The notes beneath the pieces were generated by a model that had not been told where the DNA came from, made no database searches, and saw only the letters and a list, made by a program, of their open reading frames with translations. Below, piece after piece: positions 43,925-52,862 of a stretch of DNA of 64,000 nucleotides (within the stretch, counting starts at the first letter, position 1; each line of letters opens with the position of its first letter). Position numbers and translations under genes: made by a program. This stretch comes from Methanosarcina sp. MSH10X1 (GTDB lineage Archaea; Halobacteriota; Methanosarcinia; Methanosarcinales; Methanosarcinaceae), in assembly GCF_004099695.1 (NCBI RefSeq), contig NZ_SCHL01000004.1, positions 124,001-188,000 on the forward strand, given 5' to 3'.

Positions 43925-44929
43925 TTAATCTGCACTGGAGAGTGCAAAGTGCGCGAGTAAGGCTTCGAGCTGAATCTTTTCAGTGGCCCCTTCAGTAAGC
44001 CTGAAATCAATCTCGCCTATTATATCTACGAGTTCGACAATACGTTTTTCGGAAAGCCCGAGATCCAGAATCATCCGGTTATCCATTTCTGAGATTGCTC
44101 TGTAAATCTGTCCAATTATATCTTCCCCGGAAAGTCCCTCTTCGTAGAGCAACCTGTTCAGTTCCTTTCGCGCAGCCCTGAAATTTCCACGCAGAGCAGT
44201 CTCGATCAGGCTTCTGATATCCTCAGGATTTGCGGTTGCGGTAGTTCTGTAAATGGTTTCCCTGGATATAGGTTTTTCCGGGTCTATGAAAGCCGCAGCC
44301 TGGAGAGAATTCACAGCTTTTCTCATATCTCCCTGAGCTACGTAAACAAGCGCATCATATCCATCTTCAGTTATGGATAAATTCTGATCTCTGGCTATGT
44401 ATTCAAGGCGTTTCCTGATAGCCTCTTCGGAAAGGCGTCTGAACCTGAAAACTGCACAGCGGGATTGGATAGGCTCTATGATCCTGGAAGAATAGTTGCA
44501 GGACAGAATAAACCGGCAGTTATTGCTAAAGCGTTCCATTGTCCGCCGGAGTGCGGATTGTGCATCCGAGGTCAGTGCATCGGCCTCATCCAGGAAGATA
44601 ATCTTGAAACCGGCTCCTCCCATGGGAGCAGTTTTTGCAAAGTTTTTGATTTTTGTCCGGACAACATCAATGCCTCTTTCATCCGACGCATTGAGTTCGG
44701 TAAAATTTTCACGCCAGAGTTCTTCCCCGAAGATCTCCCTTGCAATCGAGACGGCAGAAGCTGTTTTTCCAACTCCCGGCGGCCCGGAAAACAGAAGATG
44801 AGGAAGGTTTTTCGTTGCAACGTAGGATTTCAGGCGTTCAATTGTTTCTTCCTGCCCCGCCACCTGGTCCAGCCGAATAGGCCTGTATTTTTCGATCCAG
44901 ATCTCTTCTTTAATCGTAGAGTCCTCCAT
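43925..44929 (-). CDS. rfcS: Replication factor C small subunit
   Basis: The clamp-loader small subunit, which opens PCNA for loading on DNA. Visible are IEKYRPIRLDQVAGQ, Walker A SGPPGVGKTASA near residue 50, NASDERGIDVVR, Walker B FLDEADALT near 115, and the SRC arginine finger IIEPIQSRCAVFRF near 158, then the collar domain. No intein. I chose ATG 44929; a Met five codons upstream (44944) is also possible, and the TATA-like TTTAAATATTA on the minus strand near 44960 allows a leaderless start. Confidence 0.96.
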   Translation of the reverse strand: MEDSTIKEEIWIEKYRPIRLDQVAGQEETIERLKSYVATKNLPHLLFSGPPGVGKTASAVSIAREIFGEELWRENFTELNASDERGIDVVRTKIKNFAKTAPMGGAGFKIIFLDEADALTSDAQSALRRTMERFSNNCRFILSCNYSSRIIEPIQSRCAVFRFRRLSEEAIRKRLEYIARDQNLSITEDGYDALVYVAQGDMRKAVNSLQAAAFIDPEKPISRETIYRTTATANPEDIRSLIETALRGNFRAARKELNRLLYEEGLSGEDIIGQIYRAISEMDNRMILDLGLSEKRIVELVDIIGEIDFRLTEGATEKIQLEALLAHFALSSAD

Positions 44930-44944
44930 TAATGCTTGCACCAT

Positions 44945-45361
44945 ATTTAGAAAAGATAATATTTAAACTTTTGAACGTCCTCAGTTATTATGTTTAAACT
45001 GCGTTCCAAGACATTTGATGCGTTACAGCCAGGATATAACTAATATATAAATGTATAGAAACAAGGAATAAAAGAGTAACAGGAGAAGAAAAATAGTAAC
45101 TTTAAAGTTGAAAAATAGGAAGCGAGAAGATTTTCATCTGTTTTACTCTTTCAGTTATGCATATCTATTTTTCTAATTTTATTATCATTAATAATTATAT
45201 TAGGCTAAATTTAAAAAATGTGTACAAAAATGTATTTAAAAAGGTTATTGGACTATACTTATAGGGAATTAGTATATTTGAATGCCGATTAAAGATATAG
45301 CGGTTGTCTGCATAAATTACATTGAGAATAAATATTTGTATTTAATTTGGAGGAGTCGGAA
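44945..45361. promoter_or_regulatory. Divergent promoter region of rfcS and the QueG-like gene
   Basis: Four hundred AT-rich bases without a gene. On the plus strand ATGTATTTAAAAAGG near 45230 and CTATACTTATAGG near 45253 are TATA candidates for the QueG-like gene, which has GGAGGAG just before its ATG. On the minus strand TTTAAATATTA near 44960 probably serves rfcS. Confidence 0.45.
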
Positions 45362-46441
45362 ATGGAAGAGCAAACTGAAAAATCGAAAATAGAGGAACTG
45401 ACCGAAGAACTCAAAGAAATGGCTCTGACCCTTGGAGCTTTTAAAGTGGGCATCGCAACAACCGAAACCCTTGCAGGCGGTCCTCCTTCCGTGGACCTGA
45501 CATATGTATTGCCAGGAGCAAGATCGGCAGTCGTTTTTGCCCTTGCTTTTGACCAGAACCTTATAGAGCCTTACTTTAGAAAAGAGGATCATAAATCCCT
45601 CGACACTAATAAGGTGCGAACTACCACCCTTGCCAACGGAATAGCCCTTGAGATGGCAGGATTCTTGCAGCAGTACGGGTACAAAGCTGCCCCCCAGCTT
45701 GCAAATTTCGTATACCGTCAGGATTCGGAAAACTGGCTGCTGGATATGCACCCTCCTATTTCTCACAGATACCTCGCCGTTCGCTCTGGGATAGGATATT
45801 TCGGGTATTCAGGGAATATAATTACAAAGGAATACGGGTCAGCAATTGTCCTGGCATCTGTAGTTACAGACGCGGAGCTTATCCCGACAGAGCCACTGCC
45901 AGAAGAAGATAACTATTGTGATGAATGCAAGATCTGCCTTGCAGTCTGCTCTTCTGGATACGTTGACCCGCTTGAGAAGGTCACCGTAAACCTCGGAGGA
46001 AAGGAGTTTACCTACGGGAAGAGAAGAAGCAACAGCCGATGTTTTCTTGTCTGCGGAGGGCTCACAGGTCTGAATGCCTCGGGAAAATGGTCTACCTGGT
46101 CTCCGGCTCGTTTTGAGATTCCAAAAAAGGACGAAGATTTCATCGTTGCGTTGCCCAGCACAATAGAGGCGTACCTCAAACGGCCGAAAATCAAAGGCGG
46201 ATTTTTCATATGCCTGATTCCAGGAAACAGAATGGAATATACCTGTTCAAACTGTCATTTTGTCTGCCATCCTGACAAAGAAGTCCGGAAAGCACGATAC
46301 AGGATGCTCTCAGAAAGCGGCGTGATAATACAGGAACCCGATGGGACCTGCAGGGCCGTGTCTCCGGAAGAGGCAAAGGAGTTTCTCAAAGCCATGCCTT
46401 CAGAAAGAAGAAAGCTTTACGAATCGGTTCCAGAGGAGTAA
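45362..46441 (+). CDS. QueG/epoxyqueuosine reductase-like Fe-S protein
   Basis: A 359-residue protein like the cobalamin/Fe-S reductases of the epoxyqueuosine reductase and reductive dehalogenase type: GAFKVGIATTETL and PGARSAVVFALAF in the N-terminal nitroreductase-like half, YLAVRSGIGYFGYSGNIITKEYGS, then CDECKICLAVCSSG and a second Cys set YTCSNCHFVCHP. The second cluster region (RCFLVCGGLTG) differs from bacterial QueG, so the substrate is probably not epoxyqueuosine. ATG 45362 has GGAGGAG upstream. It is monocistronic. Confidence 0.72.
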   Translation: MEEQTEKSKIEELTEELKEMALTLGAFKVGIATTETLAGGPPSVDLTYVLPGARSAVVFALAFDQNLIEPYFRKEDHKSLDTNKVRTTTLANGIALEMAGFLQQYGYKAAPQLANFVYRQDSENWLLDMHPPISHRYLAVRSGIGYFGYSGNIITKEYGSAIVLASVVTDAELIPTEPLPEEDNYCDECKICLAVCSSGYVDPLEKVTVNLGGKEFTYGKRRSNSRCFLVCGGLTGLNASGKWSTWSPARFEIPKKDEDFIVALPSTIEAYLKRPKIKGGFFICLIPGNRMEYTCSNCHFVCHPDKEVRKARYRMLSESGVIIQEPDGTCRAVSPEEAKEFLKAMPSERRKLYESVPEE

Positions 46442-46583
46442 CTGATCCAGAGCAGAGGAAGCTAATTCAAAAAGTCACAAACATAATTTGCTCTGGTGCC
46501 GCATAGGAAGAAGATCTAACAGAGAAAACAGAGTCGGAAGAGAAGAAAGGTGTTGAAGAGAAAGAAAATATAATACTAAAAAT

Positions 46584-47129
46584 TTAATCCATGTACACGG
46601 TATGCAGGGTTTCATAAATCGGCCCTTTAGGGGTAAGTGTGCTTTTCTTTAGAGCCACTTTATTTACCCACATGGTACCAATTTCTATATCTTTTAACTC
46701 CTTTACTGTATTTATAAATGCGTTTTTCTTATCTTTCTTGAGGAATTTTATCCTGGCAAGAGTAGCATGGGCGGTAAATTCCCTGTCATCTTTTTCGAAC
46801 TCGAAAGGTTCCAGTAAATTTTCCACATTGTCATGTAACTCCTTGAAATTTCCGGTTGCACCCAGCCAGAGCACTCTGGGATTTGAAGGTTTGGGAAAAA
46901 CTCCAAGCCCCCCGATGGTTGCTTCGAAAGGTTCACATGTGATAGAATCGAGAGCCGCGGAAAGCGGCAAAACCTTTGACTCGTCTACATTTCCCAGGAA
47001 CTTTAAAGTTATGTGAACGAGTTCAGGATCAACTAACTTCAGATCAAAACCAGAGAATCTGTCCTGAAGCTCCCGAATTTTCTCTTTAAAACCGGGGTCT
47101 AATTCTACTGCTATAAATGTCCTGATCAA
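46584..47129 (-). CDS. thpR: RNA 2',3'-cyclic phosphodiesterase (2H family)
   Basis: A 2H phosphoesterase of the ThpR/LigT type, which opens 2',3'-cyclic phosphates on RNA. The two catalytic HxTx motifs are present: HITLKFLG near residue 40 and HATLARIK near 125. Length (181 aa) is typical. The start is TTG 47129, which gives the usual IRTFIAVEL beginning and has GGTGA five bases upstream; the frame remains open to 47141. Confidence 0.9.
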   Translation of the reverse strand: MIRTFIAVELDPGFKEKIRELQDRFSGFDLKLVDPELVHITLKFLGNVDESKVLPLSAALDSITCEPFEATIGGLGVFPKPSNPRVLWLGATGNFKELHDNVENLLEPFEFEKDDREFTAHATLARIKFLKKDKKNAFINTVKELKDIEIGTMWVNKVALKKSTLTPKGPIYETLHTVYMD

Positions 47130-47141
47130 AACATTCACCAA

Positions 47142-47553
47142 TCTTAATTGAAAAGCGAACCAGAAAAAACTTCCTGTTAACTATCTTCCGGGAAAATCAA
47201 GTTTAGATCCGTTTGAAGGAATTGTAAACCCTCCAGGGAATCTTCTAGAAAAAAGGAGTTAAAGAAAAGAATGCAAAAAAGTGGGAAGGCAAAAAGCGGT
47301 AAAAAAGAAAAAATCGAAGGGGTTACAGGAAAATTATAATATATAAGAGATAGGTAGGATGTGTAAATAAGCTTAAGTATTTATAAAGTTGGCTTCAATG
47401 TTAACCTGAGGGATATAGTCAGGACCCGGAAAAAACGGTAAGTTAAAAGATATAAATTCTAAATTTAAGAAAATAATATTAGTTTGAAGAATTAATTTAA
47501 CTTTAAAATAAAAGAATAGAACCGCAAATCGGTTGCTGCAAAAAGAAAAAGCG
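47142..47553. promoter_or_regulatory. Upstream region of dacZ
   Basis: About 390 bases with no gene. AGTATTTATAAAG at 47377-47389 is the best TATA box for dacZ and predicts a leader of about 145 bases. The leader is A-rich with a GC-rich centre (GAGGGATATAGTCAGGACCCGG near 47408-47430) but no known riboswitch pattern that I recognise. Confidence 0.4.
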
Positions 47554-48438
47554 ATGGATCATATGGATAGAGCACGTATAATTGCAGAAACGGCAGCCCG
47601 GATTTCCAGAGAACTTGGTGCTGCCGCAATTATGGTTTCCGGGGAGCTGAGTTTTGAAGGGATCGAAACCGGGGGAATTCCGGTCTATCATATCTCTATG
47701 CGCCCGAAAAGCATAATAGACCATCTGGTCTCCACCGGAAAAGATAGTAAAAACCCTCTAAAGGAGCTCGGCGACCAGATAAACCGGGAAGCCTCAGGGA
47801 ACTCAGAGAACCTTCAACAGGCTGCAGCCATAGAGTACGTGCTTGGAAAACAGGAAAGCGGGATCATTGTGGGCGTAGTCGAAACCCGCGGCTCCAGTTC
47901 AATTATTGTACATAGCCTCGACGAAAACCCCCTCATAAAAGCCATGAAGGAATGCCAGGAAAGGATAAAGTCGGAAGTAATGAGTGCGATCATGAAAATC
48001 TCTTTTGATATCGTCCTGACAGGCAGGGAAGGCAAAAAAATGGGAGCTGCCTTTATTATAGGGGATTCCGAAGAGGTTATGAAACGCTCTCACCAGATAA
48101 TACTGAATCCGTATACCGGGCACGAGGAAGCTTACCGGAGCGTTCTTGACAAAAGAAACTGGGAATCCATAAAGGAATTTGCTCAACTTGACGGAGTCTT
48201 TGTAGTGGATGAAAACGGCATTATCCATGCCGCAGGTCGTTACCTTGACGTAGACGGCAAAAATGTGGATATCGACAAAGGCCTGGGAGGCAGGCATGTT
48301 TCGGCAGCCGCAATCAGCAGGGATACGGTTGCGATAGCAGTTACGATATCCGAGTCTGGCGGCGTTCTAAGGGTGTATAAAGACGCAAAAGAGATAATCT
48401 GTATGGAATGCCTGAAATCTGCGGTAAGGTACATTTAA
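47554..48438 (+). CDS. dacZ: Archaeal diadenylate cyclase DacZ
   Basis: DacZ makes cyclic di-AMP from ATP, an osmotic and potassium-related messenger in archaea. The C-terminal 110 residues are a DAC domain: DGVFVVDENGIIHAAGRYLD near residue 215 (the DGA element reads DGV), LGGRHVSAAAISRDT near 245 with the RHxxA motif, and VTISESGGVLRVYKDAKE. The N-terminal 170 residues are the archaeal-specific domain (AIMVSGELSFEG, TGREGKKMGAAFIIGD). ATG 47554 is used; TTG 47533 is possible. The following gene is a DUF1614 membrane protein, about 190 bases away. Confidence 0.88.
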   Translation: MDHMDRARIIAETAARISRELGAAAIMVSGELSFEGIETGGIPVYHISMRPKSIIDHLVSTGKDSKNPLKELGDQINREASGNSENLQQAAAIEYVLGKQESGIIVGVVETRGSSSIIVHSLDENPLIKAMKECQERIKSEVMSAIMKISFDIVLTGREGKKMGAAFIIGDSEEVMKRSHQIILNPYTGHEEAYRSVLDKRNWESIKEFAQLDGVFVVDENGIIHAAGRYLDVDGKNVDIDKGLGGRHVSAAAISRDTVAIAVTISESGGVLRVYKDAKEIICMECLKSAVRYI

Positions 48439-48628
48439 CATTAAGAATTAGAAACTTTTTTCCTCAGATTGGTAGTTTTTAATATGTTCCAGCACCGCAG
48501 AATTGCAAGCTCGTTAAGGGCAGTTGCTTTCCAGGGGGACATATAAAGAATAAGGGAGCATATACACTCATAAGTGAAGAAAATATATTCCTGAATATGT
48601 GGGAAAATAAAAAGAGTGGAGTAACTCC

Positions 48629-49348
48629 ATGAGAAGACAGTTTTTTTACATTCCTTTTAGTCTTACATTCCTCCTGCTTTTAGTCCTTTTTCTAATTTTG
48701 GGATTTAGTTTTCTCTTTTTTGGAGTCGTCGTTTCAGCTTTTACGAAAATCGGCTTCTCTATAGGGGATGCACTTCTTATCCTGGTCCTGTCCCTCCTCG
48801 GAAGCGGCATCAATATCCCTGTGGCAACTCTCAGGTCCGATACTCCGGCAGTTAAAGACAGCTATATTCGTGTCTTTGGCGTAGTTTATAGAGTTCCAGT
48901 CCGGCGAGTGACAGGAAATGAAACGACAATTGCTGTCAATGTAGGAGGAGCGGTTATTCCGGTTCTGATTTCAGCATACCTTCTTATGAAATTTCCGTCT
49001 TCTCTCCTGCTTGCAGGTGCAGGCGTCTTAGTAGTTTCAATCATAACTTATTCCGTAGCAAGACCGATTCGCGGGATAGGTATCGCCACACCTGCGCTGG
49101 TCCCGCCCCTTACAGCTGCCCTTGCTGCGATTTTGCTGACCTCTGTAGTTCAAATTCCTGATTGCCCGGTTGACCAATGCCGCGTTGTCACTGCCTATGC
49201 AGGAGGAGTACTCGGAACGCTTATAGGTGCCGATCTACTTAACCTGGGGAAAATAAAGAGCCTTGGAGCTCCTGTTGCAAGCATAGGAGGGGCAGGAACC
49301 TTTGATGGAATCTTTTTAAGTGGGTTCATTGCTCTTCTCCTGATATAA
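48629..49348 (+). CDS. DUF1614 membrane protein
   Basis: A 239-residue integral membrane protein of the DUF1614 family with six or seven hydrophobic segments: the first (FSLTFLLLLVLFLILGFSFL) may be a signal anchor; GSGINIPVATL, NVGGAVIPVLISAYL, and GGVLGTLIGADLLNLGKI are family motifs. The last third repeats the Gly-rich helix plan (ASIGGAGTFDGIFLSGF). Function unknown. Located downstream of dacZ in the same direction. Confidence 0.85.
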   Translation: MRRQFFYIPFSLTFLLLLVLFLILGFSFLFFGVVVSAFTKIGFSIGDALLILVLSLLGSGINIPVATLRSDTPAVKDSYIRVFGVVYRVPVRRVTGNETTIAVNVGGAVIPVLISAYLLMKFPSSLLLAGAGVLVVSIITYSVARPIRGIGIATPALVPPLTAALAAILLTSVVQIPDCPVDQCRVVTAYAGGVLGTLIGADLLNLGKIKSLGAPVASIGGAGTFDGIFLSGFIALLLI

Positions 49349-49442
49349 AAAAGGAAAAGAACTGTAAAAAAGGAAAAGAACTGTAAAAAGGAAGAAGGTC
49401 CAGAAAAGAAGAATTCTTTCCCGGATCAGTTACCTGAAAGGC

Positions 49443-51530
49443 TTATTTCTGTTTGGGAAGAGCCTTTATCGAACCAGAGGAATTATCCTTATTATTTTTA
49501 TCACTGATGTCTCCGATAGACTCGGCAACAGCTTTGTCCTCAATAGTAACATCCGTTGCAGGGTAGATAATGTAGCCCTGTGGAGAAACGCTGCCTTTTC
49601 CCTCATCTGAGGTCTGGAAATACCAGGAGTTAGTGAAATAAGTTTTTTTGTCCTTATCCAGATTAATATTGATTGACTTTGAGTTTGCGAGCACTATCCC
49701 GTCTTTTAAAGCTTCCTTTACCTCAAAACCCTGATAGTCATCTCCTTTTTTGATAAGAATAACCCCATCTTTGTCAATGAGCCAGGTATACTTGAAGACA
49801 GCGAAGGAATCGGTAGCACTTGTGAATACAGTGTCAACATAAGTGGTAAAGTAGAGCTGGTCTTTCTTGTCTGCGAAGTCTGAAGTTGCAGCAAAAGTTC
49901 TATCGTCAACTGACCCGTTTGTACTTACAATTCCGGACTCGATTTCTTCCCCGTTTTTATAAAGGGAGAACCAGACCTTTTCACCTTCTACATCTACCTG
50001 GTTAACAGTCAGAGAATAATTTTTCCCCAGATCCCAGGACTCTCCGGTTTTTAACTGCTCTTTTTCTCCGGAAACCTGAGAGACCACAAGGTTTGCAAGC
50101 CGGGTGGAATCGTTTCCAACTGTAACATATGGCTTTCCGAACCAGGCAAGCTTATAGTAAAACATTCCGCCAAGTTTCTCAGGAGTTGTTCTGGGGTTCA
50201 GTTCAAGGTCATAAACGAGTTCGTATTTGGAAGAGAACGGGCGGGTAGAGTAAATTAGTTCTTCTTCGCCTATTACATTGTTTCCGGGACTACTTTTGCC
50301 AAGCTCATACTCCCCGTCTTTTTCTACATACTGAATGCGTTCACCAGACCAGTTCTTAGAAGCTATGAAATTCTTGTGCTGGTTTACAGGATAGTTAAAA
50401 CCCCCAAAGGTAGTTGCAGTCCAGACAAAACCATCAGAGAAGGTTTCGCCAGTATCTAAGGGAAGACCTCTCAAGGTGTAATTTCCAGGACTGCTAAGCT
50501 CTTTTGCTGGATAGAGGATATAACCCTCAGGAGAGCTGCCTTTCCCCTCATCCGAGGTCTGGAAATACCAGGAATCAGTGAAATAGGTCTTTTTGTCTTT
50601 ATCCAGATTAATGTTGATTGACTTTGAATTTGCGAGCACTATCCTGTCCTCTGAAGCTTCCTTTACCTCAAAACCCTGATACTCGTCTCCTTCATTGATG
50701 ATCAAAACATTATCCCTGTCAATAAGCCAGGTGTATTTGAAAACAGCAAAAGAATCAGCAGTTCCCTTGAACACAGAATCTACATAGGTAATAAAGTAGA
50801 GCTGGTCGTTTCCATCCCCAAAGTCTGCACTCGCGGCAAAAGTCTGGCTTTCAACCGTCCCGTCTGCTTCCACTATTGCAGACTCGATTTCCTGCCCGTT
50901 TCTATAGAGGGAGAACCAGACTTTATCGCCTTCGGCGTCAACGTGATTAACCACCAGAGAGTAATTTTTCCCCAGATCCCAGGTTTCACCGGTTTTCAAT
51001 TCTTTCCTCTCATTGCCATTCTGGGCGAATATAATGTTTGCAAGCTGCCTGGCATCTTTTCCAACAGCAATATACGGCTTTCCGAACCATGGAAGTTTAT
51101 AATAAAACATTCCGCCAAGCTCCTCAGGAGTTGCACTGGCGTTTAACTCCAGTTCGGAAACAAGCTCGTATTTATTGGAAAACTGCCTTGTGGAATAGAT
51201 AAGTTCCTCTTCGCCTATAATGTGGTTTCCAGGATTACTTTTTCCGAGTTCGTACTGGCCGTCTTTTTCGACATACTGCAACCGTTCTCCCCACCAGTTC
51301 TCGGAAGCTACGAAGTCTTTGTGTTTATTTACGGGATAATTAAAACCGCCAAATGTGGTAGCGTTCCAGCAGAACTCATCGGATGAGGTTTCGCTCGTAT
51401 CAAAGGGGAATCCAGAAACAGCTGGAGCCGGAGCTGCAAAACCCAAAGGAACAAGTATCAAGCAAATTGTAAACAAAGCAAGCAATGAGAATAAGGTCCT
51501 TTGAACATAGAGTTTCATAGGAATTATCAC
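49443..51530 (-). CDS. S-layer protein with two duplicated S-layer domains
   Basis: A 695-residue exported protein. A signal peptide (LFSLLALFTICLILVPLGFAAP) is followed by two homologous domains of about 300 residues, near 37-350 and 355-650; both begin with a DTxETxSDxFxWxATTFGGFNYPVN pattern and include WGERLQYVEKDGQYELGKS/WSGERIQYVEKDGEYELGKS, FxxKYELVxxLELN, the KLxWFGKPYxxVG segment and a shared KSININLDKDKKTYFT. This is the Methanosarcinales S-layer family duplication domain. Unlike major S-layer proteins, it ends in an Asn/Asp/Ser tail without a transmembrane helix. It stands alone. Confidence 0.9.
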   Translation of the reverse strand: MIIPMKLYVQRTLFSLLALFTICLILVPLGFAAPAPAVSGFPFDTSETSSDEFCWNATTFGGFNYPVNKHKDFVASENWWGERLQYVEKDGQYELGKSNPGNHIIGEEELIYSTRQFSNKYELVSELELNASATPEELGGMFYYKLPWFGKPYIAVGKDARQLANIIFAQNGNERKELKTGETWDLGKNYSLVVNHVDAEGDKVWFSLYRNGQEIESAIVEADGTVESQTFAASADFGDGNDQLYFITYVDSVFKGTADSFAVFKYTWLIDRDNVLIINEGDEYQGFEVKEASEDRIVLANSKSININLDKDKKTYFTDSWYFQTSDEGKGSSPEGYILYPAKELSSPGNYTLRGLPLDTGETFSDGFVWTATTFGGFNYPVNQHKNFIASKNWSGERIQYVEKDGEYELGKSSPGNNVIGEEELIYSTRPFSSKYELVYDLELNPRTTPEKLGGMFYYKLAWFGKPYVTVGNDSTRLANLVVSQVSGEKEQLKTGESWDLGKNYSLTVNQVDVEGEKVWFSLYKNGEEIESGIVSTNGSVDDRTFAATSDFADKKDQLYFTTYVDTVFTSATDSFAVFKYTWLIDKDGVILIKKGDDYQGFEVKEALKDGIVLANSKSININLDKDKKTYFTNSWYFQTSDEGKGSVSPQGYIIYPATDVTIEDKAVAESIGDISDKNNKDNSSGSIKALPKQK

Positions 51531-51809
51531 CTTTTTCCATTCGTTATTAAGTATTAATCATAAGAAGCTGAATCAAATAAGCAAATATTATTATAAATCA
51601 GATTAAAAGTAACAACAAATAAAGATAATTAGTTAATAAATTTTACTAATTTGAACAGAAAAAAATAAAAATACTACTAAGTAGAAAATAAAAAGAAATA
51701 AATAAAAATTTCCGGTTTATTAAAGAAATCAGAGACAGCAAACGCCAGGGATCAAAAAAAATAAAATCGGTAAGAGAGCCTTAATCTTCCAGTTCAAGCC
51801 CAGGCAGGA

Positions 51810-52862
51810 TCAGCCTCTCACCTTGAAACGGAGCAGGGCTGCGATCCCTCCCAGTTTATGAAGCTTTTCTCCGGGTTCAAAAGCTGTGCTGAAAACAACG
51901 ACTTTCCCCTGAGCCTGTTCGACTGCCATAAGGAGTTTGTCGATATCTTCTCCTTTTTCCCGCCCTTCTCGAAGGGTTTCGTCAGCAACAAGCAAAGTTT
52001 CGACAGCCCCGTAATCAAGGGCATTCTTTACATCGGCGAGACCATATGCAGCTTTACCATCCATTGAAATTTCACGGATAAGGTCTTCCATGAGGGCGGA
52101 TTCGCGGGCTATACGGGATTCCTGCATGATGCGGTCCACTGCACCTCTACGGAGAACTTCCTGAAAGCCGGACATTCCTATCATGGAGGTATCTTCTATC
52201 AGGGCTTTTGAAGCCATAGCCGGCTCGATATCCTGAAAATATTTAACGAAATCATCTTTGGTAAATCCGGGACCGGCAATGACTATGGACGCTTCCTCAG
52301 GGACGGCATGCCTGAGCTGGTCTACAACTTCCCGGAAAAATTCATTCCTCAAGCTGGTTTCTCGCTTGCCTGAGGACTGCCTGATATGGGAATAAATCTC
52401 TATTCCGTAGTGGTGCACAAAACCGATATCGGCATCGCCCTCTTCTATTGCGACCATAACAACTTTCGGGCGCTTCGAAGCCTCCTCAGCGTCCTGGATA
52501 CGCTGGAGCTGGTCATTCTTCCAGTGCTCCTTGACGATAGAAAGATTGGTTCCTATCTCTACATTGAGAGTATGATAGGAGCCAGCATCCATCCCATGCT
52601 CTATCGCCCCATGAACTCGCAGCCGGTTTGCAAACTTGTGAAACTCAATCTCCTCTACCCGGATTCCGAGCCTTACCTTTACTTTCTCAACCTTTTCAGG
52701 GCGGATCTTATCACTTGCCGTATCAGCTTTCCGTTTGGTAACTGCAAAAACCAGGTCTCCTTTTTCGATTATATATTTCAGGTGCCAGAGATCGTCGAGG
52801 GTTTCGGCTGTTACTGCAATCTCCCCCTCCCTTCCTTTGAGGGAGCGATTTGTAATCCTCAT
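51810..52862 (-). CDS. pelA: Ribosome rescue factor aPelota (Dom34)
   Basis: aPelota binds stalled ribosomes with aEF1-alpha and triggers splitting by ABCE1. All three domains are seen: an Sm-like N-terminal domain (DDLWHLKYIIEKGDLVFAVTKRK), a central eRF1-like domain without a GGQ motif (AIEEGDADIGFVHHYGIEIYS, VIAGPGFTKDDFVKYF) and a C-terminal domain (ALDYGAVETLLVADETLREG, FEPGEKLHKLGGIAALLRF). Length 350 is standard. Its ATG overlaps the TGA of rqcH (ATGA), so it is translationally coupled to the other stalled-ribosome factor. Confidence 0.96.
   Translation of the reverse strand: MRITNRSLKGREGEIAVTAETLDDLWHLKYIIEKGDLVFAVTKRKADTASDKIRPEKVEKVKVRLGIRVEEIEFHKFANRLRVHGAIEHGMDAGSYHTLNVEIGTNLSIVKEHWKNDQLQRIQDAEEASKRPKVVMVAIEEGDADIGFVHHYGIEIYSHIRQSSGKRETSLRNEFFREVVDQLRHAVPEEASIVIAGPGFTKDDFVKYFQDIEPAMASKALIEDTSMIGMSGFQEVLRRGAVDRIMQESRIARESALMEDLIREISMDGKAAYGLADVKNALDYGAVETLLVADETLREGREKGEDIDKLLMAVEQAQGKVVVFSTAFEPGEKLHKLGGIAALLRFKVRG

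Noticed and set aside
47142-47553. Riboswitch in the dacZ leader
   Set aside because: A leader of about 145 bases is predicted, but I see no pattern matching a known riboswitch class.
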